Part shown: positions 11,931 to 24,540 of the stretch, piece after piece
How the letters are laid out: each line of letters starts with the position of its first letter
Position numbering within the stretch: the first letter of the stretch is position 1
Assembly (NCBI GenBank): GCA_959347315.1
Contig: OY365806.1
Coordinates: 36,078,264-36,142,263 of the forward strand
DNA length: 64,000 nt
DNA from: Bimastos eiseni
Taxonomy: Eukaryota; Annelida; Clitellata; Crassiclitellata; Lumbricidae
Direction: 5' to 3'
The notes under the pieces: model-generated
Seen by the model: only the letters and a program-made list of their open reading frames with translations
What the model was told of the DNA's origin: nothing
Database searches by the model: none
Translations under genes and position numbers: made by a program

Positions 11931-12758
11931 TGCATGTTTGCGTGTATGGATGTATATACCCTCTGACTGCCTACTTGCGTGGCTCGATGCCTTCTGCTGC
12001 ATGGTTGGCTGTCTCCTACCTCGGAACATATGTTTGTATGGCTGTTTGTCCGACTTTGTGCATGTTTGTCTAGCTGTTAGCATGTCTCTTTGCCTGTCCG
12101 GTTGTCCGCCTGGGTGCCTGCAGAGGTCATCCGTGACATGTGAAGGAAACGTTGCTGGTGTATCTGATTCGAGGGCCTTGGATTGAACCTCGCATCGCCT
12201 GCACGCGTCAACATAAAAAAGCTCGGACGAATTTATGTTGTCCAGCGTAAACATGCCATCAGATCCTCAAGACAGGTCAAAGGAGGACAGAAAAGAGGAA
12301 AGAATATAGGGATGGAAGCAGAATTAAAGAGAAGAAGAGGAGGAATGAATCAGGGTGTTGGAGAGAAACTAGAGAGAGGGAGAGGAAGGCAAGGAAAGGG
12401 TAAGAAAGAGTTTGGTGGAGAATAATAGAGCTTGGAGGAATAAATGGAAGACATAGAGGCAGAAGTGAGAGAGTGGTCGATGTAGGAACGGGAGGACTAT
12501 AACAGAGATATGGAAGTGTGAAAGAGGTGAAGAAGAGGAAAAATAGGAAGAAATAGGATGGAAGTGATGAAGAGGAATATAAGAGGAGAAGGATTGTGGG
12601 GACGAGGAAGAAGATTTGATGCTGCGGAAGGAGGTGGAGCAGAAGGGAAAGAGTATAAGGGAAGAAGAGATATTCATGCTTCCAATATGCTACCATCGCC
12701 AGCTAGCGTTTGGACATGCAGTGTTACTATAAACCAAGGTAAGCGACAGGATGCTGGA
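11931..12758. other. Low-complexity, strand-asymmetric sequence
   Basis: TGTCTG/GTCT-rich to 12180, then a purine-rich (GGAAGAGG-like) tract at 12285-12670. Long frames on both strands are Ser/Leu/Pro- or Arg/Glu/Gly-rich artefacts. Confidence 0.6.
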
Positions 12759-12858
12759 GACAGACAGGCACAAAGAGAGACAGACAGGCACAAAGAGAGA
12801 CAGACAGGCACAAAGAGAGACAGACAGGCACAAAGAGAGACAGACAGGCAGATAGGCA
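12759..12858. repeat. 20-bp tandem repeat, unit GACAGACAGGCACAAAGAGA
   Basis: Four perfect copies plus partial ends. Confidence 0.97.
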
Positions 12859-13010
12859 TCGTAATTGAATGATCTTTCCACATGCACGTACTCCAGATGC
12901 AGGCCCTACATGTAATTAAGAAATTGTTCTGTAGCATGACCTACATCTTGTATGCGTCTTTTAAGGTCTTCATCGCAAAATGCAACTGACGCCATCTTGT
13001 GAATACTAAG

Positions 13011-13130
13011 ACTATATATATTTATTATATATATATATATGTATATCTATGTGTATGTATGTGTGTGTGTGCAGGTGTAGATGTGTGCGTGTGCCGTGTG
13101 TGTGGCACTGTGTGTGTGTGTGTGTGCCGT
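13011..13130. repeat. TA and GT dinucleotide-rich tract
   Basis: A TA run passing into GTAT and then (GT)n. Confidence 0.9.
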
Positions 13131-15240
13131 GTCCGTGAAAAAGGACCTCTATTAGTGGCCCTAATAGTAACGGTATTTGATCTTCAAAAATACTAAACCA
13201 TTTTAATCTTGACATAGGCTGACATAGTTCAACAGATCTGTGAACTATGCATACATGTATCCCCATTTAAAATACGTTATAGTGACGTCTTAAAAATTAC
13301 AAATTATGAAAACACAATGCTCAAAATACCTATTGGGCCTATATATACGCAGGAATGGAAGGTCCTTATAGCTATAACGTCGTGTCACTGGCTTTGGTGC
13401 GATGATTATCGATAGTCAGGAATTTTTACCTCTTATTTACATAACAAACTGATTCAATTAATAACATTAATGAAGGCAAATTGACAAATAACTATGTTAG
13501 CGAAATAAAATACTGACTTCGGAGATATAGGCCCTAATGTAGGCTAACCTCATATTTTGATTTTTTAAAGTGGGGCGACATTCATGTTCAAGAGTTAAGC
13601 GTGACAAACGAGTTGCTCAGGATTAACCACTCCATTTAGTAGGCCTATAGATTCCCGTAAATACGGATTTAATATGGCGCTCAGCAAAGAAAACAATTGT
13701 TGTTATTTTCAAAGGAAAACCAAACTTTACGGAGCACAGAGTTGATTAAAAAATGTCCTGACACAGGTTCGACATTGACGGTCTGAAGAAGTTTCTGATA
13801 AAAGTTGATTTCACCGGATTTAGTTCGTCTAAGCTTCGCGCGGTTTGCGTAAGACGAGCATTGCACGGAAACAGTGATATCGAACAGGTTCAAGAGCTTG
13901 CTTTAATTCAGGAAGATAAACCAAAATCACATCTGGTGCTACGTAAAATCAGTCGAGAGATTGCATTTAATTAATAAACTTCCGTGCATGATATTGTCAA
14001 GGGAGTCCGTGGCTTAAACCGTTTGAAGTAACGCCGAGCGATGGAATTAACATAATCAAATAAGCACGCATGGCTCGAACGTTCAAGGCAACTGTTTGAT
14101 CGCTATCCTGCTCACATGATAAAGTTTACATGGTTAAGGTTGAAAAGTTGTTTACCATCGCTGCACCAAAGAACTGTCAGAATGCTCTCTAAAGAAAAAC
14201 ATCTCAGTTGTTAGTTTGCCTCCTACTCGCTCGGTATTTAGTCGATCAATCATGGTTTAGGTGGGTGTATCGGCTCTTGGTCACACGGAAATCAATTTCA
14301 TAGAACCAGGAGAGAATTTAAATGGAGTTTATTCCAAGAGTTGTCTGCTTTTACAAAAGTTGTTAATCAAGAGCTTGTTCAGCTGGAACGCCATCTAGTC
14401 ATTGGTTGCAATGGTTGACTTTTATTCGCAGGATGTCGTTGAATTCGAACACTGTATAGGGCCTACTTGCTCTTTCATAACATATCATCGCCAGAGGCGC
14501 CACTCTCGCTTGGTTCATTCGTTTACCACTGTCTGAATTTATTCACTAGGTGGCAGATCTTTTCCGGTGTCAAGTGTTGTTTCAGAGCTACCTCATCCAT
14601 AAAGCAAGATTGTGGATAAAGCCTAAGCTATACGACTATAGCCGTCATCTTTCATTTGCAATGAAGACATTTTAGTCTACTTTCTGGGGCGCTTTCTTTT
14701 TCTCGTTTTCTTATTCTAATGTGCGTTTTATTTGATTGATGTGCATGTTCAGGAAAATAAATTATACCCGCGGCTCTAAGAATGACACGTGAATATTAAA
14801 TTATAAATTATTTCATTAGCATAGACAAGCGGATAAAACGATCAAATATTATTTCGCCTGAGCTAGGCCTATAATTACTTCTTGAACAAATATTGAGTTG
14901 TTTTCTTTTTTTTAGTAATATGCTATCTTATGGGATAATAATTAATCGGTTTTAAAGCTCTAATTCGTTAAATTGTATTTCTCAACGTGAATCTTTAGCT
15001 CACGTGTACAAAGCATGTATAGTCTATCTGCTAAAACAAAGTGGTCAACTCAAGGTACGGTGTTTTGAGGTGAAGTGACTCGTGGCATCTAATATCATCA
15101 GAAGCGCCGGTACGAAATAATGAACAAATTCATTGTCAACGCCATGTGATAGGAATTTACCGATCACTACCAATGGCTGAGTGAAAAACGGCTAGTCGTA
15201 TAGCTTAGGAAGCCTTAGGCTATATCCACGATCTTAGCCT
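13131..15240. other. No recognisable gene
   Basis: AT-rich, with TAGGCCTA at about 13639 and 14865. The frame at 13681-13893 (minus) has no visible family. Confidence 0.55.
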
Positions 15241-15474
15241 TTTTAAAAATGAAAACATCACTACTGAATTATAGAATAGACAGTAAAACACGTCAAATTG
15301 AAATTAGAAAATGCCAAAAACATTTGAATTCAGGACTTGTTAAAAAAAATTGCGATGAATTTCTTCTGCCTGCTTGGCATTACATTATGCCCGGACTCCT
15401 GAATTGTGATCCGGACATAAGGCCACAGAGAGATGATTATTAGGTTGATAGGAAGACTGTTGACCATCTGAGGG

Positions 15475-15800
15475 TTGTCAATGACAATGCTGAAAAAGGG
15501 ATCGATCATCAGCATTGTTATGAGAAACGAAGTCAGAAACAGTCCCCACTTCAAGCTGTCCAGAAACACTCTCGACTGTTTAAAATTTTCAAAAATACTT
15601 CTTTGCTGTCTGTTCAATGCCAGGCAATTCTTAAACAAATTCGACGGCTATCGCCCCGTTATTGAATCCAACCTGATCAGCGCCTCCAACCTGAAGTCGT
15701 GTCAGCTGGACCCGGTCCCCATCGTTGATCATCGTTGATCATTGTTGATCATTGTTGATCATTGTTGATCATTGTCAAAGGGCTAAATGACATTGTAGGC
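15475..15800 (+). pseudogene. Probable non-LTR reverse transcriptase N-terminal relic
   Basis: The plus frame at 15475-15738 ends with SNLKSCQLDPVPI, similar to the S-x-S-C-x-LDPIP motif just before the fingers of CR1/jockey-like reverse transcriptases. It is preceded by a Phe/Lys-rich stretch like the linker usually found there. After the motif a 10-bp repeat (CATTGTTGAT) interrupts the frame, and VKGLNDIV follows, as expected for the next helix. No catalytic box was seen. The opposite-strand hydrophobic frame (15330-15638) is its shadow. Confidence 0.45.
15719..15775. repeat. 10-bp tandem repeat, unit CATTGTTGAT
   Basis: Five to six copies directly within the RT-like frame. Confidence 0.93.
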
Positions 15801-18749
15801 TGTATACACATATTATAAATATTATATATATATATATATGCGCTTGCGATAAGTATGTATACGCATGTATATAAGTTAACGAGTATCACACGTGTTTTGA
15901 TAATTTCTCAGAAGCTCAGAAAACACTTCATGAAGGTCAATGGACGCTATATAAATGTAGAACATCTGGATTCGCATGACATTAGTGTCTCGTTCGCCGA
16001 GACATCGCGGAGTGTAAATCGAGGCGGAAATCCTCGGATCCACTTAGTCGAAGGTCGGACAACGGAACAAAGCCTCGTTGGCTGAGACTCGCTGTTCGAA
16101 TCCAGAGGGCGCCACTTCGGCATTCTACGACGCTGGTTCTCGTTCCGAGGCAATTTATAAGGATTCTCGCGTGTCGCCTGGCCTCGCCCAGGAAACGCCA
16201 GGATATTGATGGCTTCTGGGCGGACGGGGAAGGGCTTATTCGCACGGGGTTTGATAAGAAGCAAATGGTATAAGTATAATGGAGTTGAATTTCCTGCGTC
16301 GAACCGTGTCTGATTGGTTATCTTTTGGTCTGTGTCTTCTTGTCTGTCTGTGTGCATATCTGTCAGTCTCTTTGAGTGTGCATGTCTTTGTACCTCTTAT
16401 GACTCCATCTGCATCCGTGTCTCCCTCCGTCTATATCTTTCTGTCTCCATGGAAACGCCTAGGTTAATGCAGTGTAAAATTAAACTGCTCTAATTCCTCA
16501 GCGACGCGCAGAAGGAGTGGCCTGCCTCGTTGAGAAAGTTATAACGGTTCCAGAGAGAACACAGCAATGGACACCGGAAGTGCACTTGTCGTCTGCTATT
16601 CACAATGGCGCCAAAGACTCTGGAAGGAGCTGCGATGCAAAATTAGCGCTCCAATTAGGCTGATCCGAATGATTCGATTACCCTGGTTACACAGGCAAAC
16701 ACGAAAGGCGTTATATAAAGATTCGCAATAACAGCTCTGTTGTTGTTGTCGTCGTCGTTGCTGAATGATTGAGAATGATGATGTCATGCGTTCATTCATT
16801 CGATCTTCTGTTAGTTCTCTCCTTCGATCGTTCATGTTTTCATTCGGTTTCTATGAGTCCATCGATCCCAGTCACCTGCCTCCTCCTCTGTTCCTCTCTA
16901 TATCTCTCCCTTCATCACTTCCCATAGATTCCGCTCTTCCAGCATCTTTCATTCGGCTTCTGCATGCCTGACTGTCTAATTTTCTGCGTGCCGCTCCAGT
17001 CGTCCCACTGTGAGCCACTCTGCCTCTCGCTGTCATTAAGTCGTGTAAACTGCAATGCGTACTTCGTTGAGAAGATGATAGCCTGTCGGTTACGACGTCA
17101 CGCGGACGCCATTAGAAACGCCCCTGGCGCCACCTAGCGATCCGATGTTGCTCATCACGTGTCACGTTTCCTCGCTCTTTATTCGCCGATAATTAAGATT
17201 GTGGAGCAAGTCGTCAGAAAGCTTTGATGCGCACGCGCATGCGCTCTACAGAACCACCGACTTCCGGACTGCGTGTTTCCAGGCCGACACAAATTATCCG
17301 TCGTGCTGGAACAAATTGTTCCGGCAGACGGAACAGATACGTTGACTGCAATCGATATCATTATGGTTACGGTATCCGAGCGACAAAGATGGCGGAAGAT
17401 CTCTAGCTTTGTATCAAGTTATCACGACCGGTTAAACCTAACAAGCATCAGAGTAGGTCACGCCCGTAGGGTCAACAAGTATACCTAACAATAGGTATAT
17501 GGGGGATGCATACCGTCCTCTCCCGGCTAAGCTGCTGTCTATGGTTGACCGTCTGTATTGACGCAGGGATACATACAAACTCATTCGCCTCACAACACAT
17601 GCGACCTTCCCCAACCACGGACATCCACATAACATTTCCCGAAAAAGTATTCTCAGAGATAAACCCAAACGAAAAGTCATCGTTTTTTCGTTAAAATACT
17701 AAGAATATATATATATATACATATATATAGTGCAATAGCGACAAACAAGAGAACATGAAAATGTGATGCTGTTAAAATCCTTGGTTCGCCCTTGATTTAG
17801 GTTTGTCGATTATCCCAGTTGTTGTAGAGCATATGACTGAATTTATTCATTTTGTAACCGTTTGTATTGCGATTACGCCCAAGTTTTTTTGCTACATGTG
17901 TAGCTTTATCTTCTTAATCTTCAAAATTAGTGGTCATAGTAATATTGCAATTAAAATTACCCTAAAGTTCTTGAGCGGCCGTGTGCAACGCTGTCCACAT
18001 TGTTACTAAGTAGTGACCTAAAATATAGTAACTATTACCGTTCTATTGGCATATATCTGTGTATATCTGTGTATATCTGTGTATATTTGTGTGTTTCATT
18101 GTATTGATTTTGTATGCAAGTCAGAACAAAGTGTAGGTCCAATATTGATTTTTATTATTTGATGGCCAGAATCAATGAACCGAACCGCATCATAAGACAT
18201 CATAGTATTAACTTAAGGTACAAAGAAGATTGATTGTTTGTCGTGCCCTACATCAACGCGGAAGACAGGGATTCAAACTGTTGGCGTCAATCGTTTGGTT
18301 CCGATTTCTCAAGGCGTGGGGGGATAGCCTACCCGTCCTAAGGCTATGTTTAGTTCAGTTATGCACTATGTATCTAAGATGTCGAGATTTCCATTGGAAG
18401 GACAATGCATAGCTAACTCCAGGTCGAATCTATACACTGAACTTAGAAACGTTATACCTACTATCGACATCGATCTGAATCGATGATTGTTCACGAAATA
18501 ATGCGATCGTGTAAAACGCAGGATATGTGAGATTGGCCTATTTTCGATGGCTAGGCCTATTCGGATTGTTGAAAACCTTTGCTGAAATCTTCTTCTGCCT
18601 TGATTTCCGAAGAGTCTGTGCCGTCTTCAGAAAGATGAAGACCAGACTAAAACGTTCCGTGATGTTACTGGTCTTCGCATGTCCTCTTCTGAAATAACTA
18701 TAAAATCCATAATCCACGTTTGGACCAATAACAATGGTTAAAACTAGAT
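15801..18749. other. No recognisable gene
   Basis: Mixed sequence with TA-rich runs (15822-15838, 17706-17728) and short CTGT-rich text at 16340-16400. A tRNA B-box-like TGTTCGAATCC at about 16092 has no convincing A box. Region 17040-17400 is somewhat CpG-rich without a gene signature. Three GTATATCTGT units lie at 18055-18090. Confidence 0.5.
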
Positions 18750-18845
18750 CTTTTGCCACTAATCGTAATCGTAATCGTAATTTCCAAATTTCTACAGCGC
18801 CACTTGAAAGTTAAGCGCAAGTCACGAGCTTATTCACGAGCGCTG
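18750..18845 (-). repeat. SINE/LINE 3' tail, family X copy 2
   Basis: Minus reading: AGCGCTCGTGAATAAGCTCG, then GTGGCGCTGTAGAAATTTGG, then four ACGATT units. Homologous to the copies at 3335-3428 and 60091-60175. Confidence 0.7.
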
Positions 18846-19987
18846 AGCTATTCACTATTGAGCCCTCCCTTTAAAAGGGCCTTCCCTCGTTTAGACGTGT
18901 TATCATTCTTTCTGGATCTCTTCCTACATCCTTCTCCCTTCTCAAAACCTGATTCATATATCGGGAATTCTCGCACTGTGAGCGCTATTGAACGGCCACT
19001 GCTATGAGCAGCGATATCTAAATTAAGAATTACAATGCAATACAATGGATGTTCGTTGTTTTGTTTGGACCTGCTTCTTATGTCCGCACTTCAATTAGTA
19101 TTCACTGGCAGATCGCCAAATACTCGTCTGCTGACGTCATCCTTCAATTGCGCATGTCCGAAGCGCAATGACAACAACAACAACAGCGCTGCTGTCGATG
19201 AAGACAAGGATAAAGAAGACACAACTGCTACTACTTATGTTATTACTACTGCTACAACTAAGAATACAACCGCGACAACCAATGTTGATGCTAGTGATGA
19301 AGATGATGACGACAACAACGACAATGATGTCCGGCAATTCTCAATTGCCTCCAAATGAAGGTGTGCAAAGACTGTTCATGTGCAATCATTCATTCGTCCT
19401 TCCGTCGTCCATTCCTCGCCGTCTTTGCTGAACGTAATGTCTCGCCGGTGACATGCGCAGTGTGCCCTGCGTCGCCAGAATACACGGATGACGAACGGTT
19501 CACAGATCGACCGTAAGAGGGCGCGATCAGTCATCTCATCCTTCCCTCTCTGTCCATACTTGATTCTGCACATTGACCAGCGCCCGCCACCCCTACCCCT
19601 CAAGAAAATAGTCTGCTAAGAACTGATTGAATGCAGGACATGCAGAACACGCGATTCAAGTGTATTCTACAATCATTAGGCAATCACAATGCCCGGTATC
19701 AGAGTATGCATTTTGCTTTACTAAATAGGCATACGATGTTAGAGTATATAGAAAATCAATTGAAACAGTAAACTGTAGCGCAGCCAGCATTCAGTCATAT
19801 AAGTGTCTAGTATTAAGGCACACTCTTTTCAACATCTTTTATGTACGCCGTGGTTATAATGTGGTCTTTATGAATTATAGTAAATTACTGTCTGTAGAAC
19901 AGACAGACGTTTGGTATCACATTGTCCTGCGCCCACAAAAATTTTGTAATTCGCCATAAAAGATGTCTTAATAAACACACATGCACA

Positions 19988-20024
<37 letters not shown>

Positions 20025-20225
20025 CACACAACCATTAAAAAATGCATAGATGCAGTATACATGAAGTTGAGGCTGTGCTGTGGAGTCAGCGAAATGGTCT
20101 TTGTTGTGAAGTCAATAAACGACATTGTATAGAAACAAGAGAGGTCAGGACATTGCCATTAAACGGACAATGGTCTGGCATTGATGGACGTCCACTGCAG
20201 ACGATCTTGCTACGCAGATAACAAG
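18846..20225. other. No gene; low-complexity Thr/Asn/Asp frame
   Basis: The plus frame at 19035-19358 is driven by AAC/ACT/GAT triplets and is unlikely to be coding. A (CA)n tract lies at 19988-20022. The rest is unremarkable. Confidence 0.5.
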
Positions 20226-20968
20226 AGGTGGACATCCATCCGTCCGTCCATTTATCTATCGATCTATCCATCCATCCATTTATCCATCCATCCATCTATT
20301 TATCTATAGATCCATCCATCCATTTATCTATATCGGTCCATCCATTCATCCATCCATTTATCTATATCGGTCCATCCATTCATCCATCCATTTATCTATA
20401 GATCCATCCATCCATGCATTTATCTATATCGGTCCATCCATTCATCCATCCATTTATCTATATCGGTCCATCCATTCATCCATCCATTTATCTATATCGG
20501 TCCATCCATTCATCCATCCATTTATCTATATCGGTCCATCCATTCATCCATCCATTTATCTATATCGGTCCATCCATTCATCCATCCATTTATCTATATC
20601 GGTCCATCCATTCATCCATCCATTTATCTATATCGGTCCATCCATTCATCCATCCATTTATCTATATCGGTCCATCCATTCATCCATCCATTTATCTATA
20701 TCGGTCCATCCATTCATCCATCCATTTATCTGTATCGGTCCATCCATTCATCCATCCATTTATCTGTATCGGTCCATCCATTCATCCATCCATTTATCTA
20801 TATCGGTCCATCCATTCATCCATCCATTTATCTATATCGGTCCATCCATTCATCCATCCATTTATCTGTATCGGTCCATCCATTCATCCATCCATTTATC
20901 TATATCGGTCCATCCATTCATCCATCCATTTATCTATATCGGTCCATCCATTCATCCATCCATTTAAC
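20226..20968. repeat. 34-bp satellite-like array, 18 core copies
   Basis: Unit of 34 bp beginning TATATCGGTCCATCCATTCA and ending ATTTATC, regular from about 20331 to 20968, with a few TGTATC variants and variant units at the left end. Since 34 is not a multiple of 3, the 257-residue plus frame at 20414-21187 cycles through three registers of Ile/Pro/His/Ser. It is an artefact. Confidence 0.97.
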
Positions 20969-21505
20969 TATCGATCCATGCATCTAGCCATCAATTCATT
21001 TATGCATCCGTCCACCCAAACATTTAACTATAACTTCAACCATTCATCCATCTATCCATTCATCAGTCCGTTCGCAAATGCGCTTGCATATGCGTCCAAG
21101 CATACGTCCGTCCGTCCATGCAACCATTCATTCATCGATCCTTTCGTCCATCCATTCATAAATACATACATACTTACTAATGGATAGTTGCATACATCAA
21201 AATTGTGATGCTACACACACACTGCGTCGTGGTCTGTTATCTTAAGAGGCAAATGCCTGCTTTGTGGCTGGACGCCGATAAACAGAGACGAAGTAATTAG
21301 ATATGCATGTCTAATTACGACAAAGAGTCACAGTTATGTCTGAAATCAGGCGAAAATTTCATTTACTTTTTCTAGTAGAAGAATTTCTAAATACGAGAAC
21401 CGTTGACTACGAGACTATACCGTATAATCGCAAAGATACGCAGAAGGCAGCTGAGTCTTTTCCCTTATAGGCTGTCTTACTTTACCTGTTGAGATTACGG
21501 TAAAG
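20969..21505. other. Degenerate CCAT-rich flank, then unique sequence
   Basis: Decayed CCATCC/ATTCA units to about 21180, then unremarkable sequence up to the MITE. Confidence 0.6.
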
Positions 21506-21799
21506 CAGAGGTGTAACAAGTTGGGGAGCAGGGGGGCACCTGCCCCCCCCCAATTCAATTGCCCCCAGTTTTACTGCTCAGTGCCCTCATGTGCCCCCCA
21601 AATAGATTCTTTTTTATGTATCTCCAATGGCTTTTTAAGATAACTTTAGTTAAGATAATTAGTGTCCCCGATTATTCAAATCTCTGGGGGCAAAATTAAA
21701 AGAATGGGGGGGGACAACAAAATTTTTTTTCGCTTCACGCAATATTTTTCGTATTTTGCCATTTCCCCCCCCACTTTTCAGAACCCTGTTACACCTCTG
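21506..21799. mobile_element. hAT-type MITE with 13-bp TIRs
   Basis: Ends are a perfect 13-bp inverted repeat (CAGAGGTGTAACA at 21506-21518; complement at 21787-21799). They fit the hAT end consensus CARNG. Flanks CGGTAAAG (21498-21505) and AGGTAAAG (21800-21807) agree at 7 of 8 bases, as expected for an 8-bp hAT target duplication. The interior is C/G-homopolymer rich (runs at 21541-21550, 21704-21712 and 21767-21773) and has no transposase. Confidence 0.85.
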
Positions 21800-21807
21800 A
21801 GGTAAAG

Positions 21808-24540
21808 GCAATTGTCAGATAACTCATGTGTATGTCAAGCGTTGTGGTCATGTAAGCATTTTTTTGGTAATCGTAACCTATATCGCAGAATCGAAAATTT
21901 CGCTACAGTGGTGCGTCTAATCAGAGATGTTTCAATTGAGACCGAGTAGCGGACAAAAGACTTAGGTATAACGCTGTGTATAATCTCGTATAATCTAATC
22001 TATAACTTATCTAATTTTATCTGAGCTAATATCCATATTTCTACGCCTTTGGGATCCCTTCATGTGCTTGCCTCTTTATGTTTGCGTATGCCTATGCCAG
22101 CTTGTATGTATGCCTAAGCGCACGTGTGGGCGTATTTTTGCACGTACTGCTGTGTATTTCTCTCACTGCCGAATAATTCGTGCTTGAACGAGAACATCTC
22201 ATAAAGAACCATTAGTTGGAAAGTGTCCCGAATCGTTCATGCGTGCTGTCATCCATCTTTTTCGCTCTTTACGCTTCAATTAATTCCAATTGTCGAACAT
22301 TCGTTTCCAGAACGTCAGTTAGGATTCGCTTGTTACCCTTCGAGGAACGACGTCAACGCGTTTGACAACGTCTTCCATAGACGTTGTATCGATTAGAAGA
22401 TGTTTCACAGCAATGTTTTGTTTCACTATCTATTTCTTTATTTGATTCTGCTGTAGTTCGTTGTATTTTAACTGATAACATCGAGATGAATTTTCCTCTA
22501 TAACAAAACTGTTTTGTGACGTACATCGTATCATAATGCGTTCTATTAATTGCCTATATCGCCAGTAATCATCTGATCCATTGTAGCGTGAGCTTCGCAC
22601 TGTCATTCCATTGTGTGAGAGTGATTCTGTAATATTCACTTGTAAAGAGTTTGATGACGGGATAAATTGTCAATTGCTGAACGAAACTCTGCTATTGTCT
22701 ACAAACAAATATTTATGTTTTCCATAAACTCAAGAGACAACATTTTAAAACTCTTGGATGTAGGCCACACTGTGTGTATGCAACACTTTGTAGATATATA
22801 TAGTTAGCCTTATCGTATACACGGGCCAACTGAACAGTATCTGTAATTAGCAGAAACTAATGCGTCCACCGGTTGTCGGTTATCTATGCAGGTGCCGTCG
22901 GTGTCTAATTGTTGGTGCTATAAACAAGCGAGCGGTGCAGTGAGCTGCTGCTGTCCAGTGGCGCCTGACAGCGACCAATCGCTGGTCAATCCATCAAACC
23001 AGTCCTGTTCCGTTTTCATGGCGCAGCACGCTCCAGATCAGCTGCTGTCTTGATTGAAACGACCTCGATGTAAGGACAGACAGACGGAAGGACTGACAGC
23101 CATACAGATAGACATACAGACAGACATATTGACAGATATATAGACAGACAGACAGTTACATACGGACTTGTAGAGTGACAGACAGGCAGGCATATGGAGA
23201 GGCAGGCAGACAGACGAACAGACATACAGGCAGACAGGCATACTGACAGACACAAGCAGACGAACAAAGAAACAGACGAACAAAAGAACGGACAGAGACT
23301 GATCCAGACCCTAATTATAGTTGTGTCTGATGATTTATGAGGCTCCTCTTGCAATACTAACCATTGAGAAGCGCTCTTTAGAGGATTCGCTGTCTTCTGG
23401 CAACGAAGGGATGAGGGCTGGACCCAGAATAAAATCTCATAGTGTAGAATATGGTATGGCATTGTGTGGTATGGTATAGTATTGTATTTTATCCATAAGT
23501 TTATATAGAGCATCTGCCAATGCACATCAGCGGCGCTTCCAGTGCGAAAGACACGGACAAAGAAAATTAGTCACAATGAGCACCAGATAGTAAGGAGGAA
23601 CGTGTCGAAGAACGTAGCTGGTGATATAATGCAAGGACAATGAATGCAAAGGCTCGTTTTTAGCCGTTGTTTTTACGAATTTCAATTACTACTGGCTTTA
23701 CTGCGAAAATAAATGTTTTATGTGTCTTTAGTTGTGATTCTTTGGAATTCAGGCCCCACATTTTGCTGAGTTTTTAATCCGTCCCTGTTAGGCTTTCTGT
23801 GTGTTTACGACGCTTTAGACCAGATTCGCGAAGAATTATTCATGTATTTAATTCGAAACGAACGAGTGGTTGACTAAATGCACTGAGCGGAACGAATTCA
23901 TTTCCTCTCCTACCTAACACACATCGGCATTCGATCGAGGAAACATCATTTATGATAAAATCAAAAGTCTAAAGTTGGTGTCTGGGACTCACAGGCCTAC
24001 TTTTCGAAAGAGAATCCTGCATCAAAGGGAATAATCTTTATAGTTTAACTCAAACATCTATGTTCTGAATCTCGAACGATAGACACCACATCAACTACAA
24101 AGGCTACATGTTAAGATACAGTTAAGATCACAAAGAAAGAACAACTTCAGTCATTATAAGGCCGGTTTAGATAATTAGACATTCAGTGACTTTTGACTTT
24201 GTCTTGTTATATTTTCAATAAAATTTAATACGTCAGCATCATCCAGATCTTGACAGTAGGACACACAGAGTCTCATTCACGTCTCAAACTAAGTTGTGCA
24301 ATATATTATGTGTAGGCCTAGTATTATCCACCGAGCAGGACGAGACTAAAGAAACACTACAGTATAAAATTACATAGTCTAGCATACTGTAGTGTAGTAG
24401 GCCTACAATTTTGTAGTAGTGTAAGACAGTTAGTATAGTTTAAGCAATAATTCAATCGTTCTGAATTATATCACAATTCATTGGGTTGTATTGCATGGGA
24501 ATCTTTGTACTGTATGGTATTTCACACAACGTGAACTCAC
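21808..24540. other. No recognisable gene; CAGA-rich tract
   Basis: Contains a CAGACAGA/CATACAGA-rich tract at 23083-23280 that generates Cys/Ser/Val-rich minus frames. The rest is intronic sequence, with TAGGCCTA at about 24313 and 24407. Confidence 0.55.

Larger units (their letters stand above)
7839..24540 (-). other. Intron between Turtle Ig1 and Ig2 exons
   Basis: Inferred from phase-compatible donor (GTGAGT, minus strand, below 24541) and acceptor (ttcag above 7838). It is about 16.7 kb long and holds a palindromic MITE, a reverse transcriptase relic with a 12-bp minisatellite, a second RT relic, a SINE tail, a 34-bp satellite and a hAT-type MITE. No further Ig exon was seen inside it on either strand. 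Confidence 0.7.

Noticed and set aside
12277..12696. 139-codon minus frame with apparent membrane helices
   Set aside because: Complement of a purine-rich tract; Leu/Ser/Phe composition is purely compositional.
15330..15638. Hydrophobic minus frame resembling membrane helices of a receptor
   Set aside because: It is antisense to an RT-like frame and has no receptor motifs.
16060..16130. Possible tRNA (TGTTCGAATCC B box)
   Set aside because: No A box at the right distance and no closing acceptor stem.
19035..19358. Thr/Asn/Asp-rich 107-codon plus frame with a hydrophobic start
   Set aside because: Driven by AAC/ACT/GAT triplets; no domain, and a hydrophobic start alone is weak evidence.
20331..20968. 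CRISPR-like regular array
   Set aside because: Units are contiguous with no unique spacers, and the genome is eukaryotic.
20414..21187. 257-codon plus frame rich in His/Pro/Ile/Ser
   Set aside because: Produced by the stop-free 34-bp array read through three registers.
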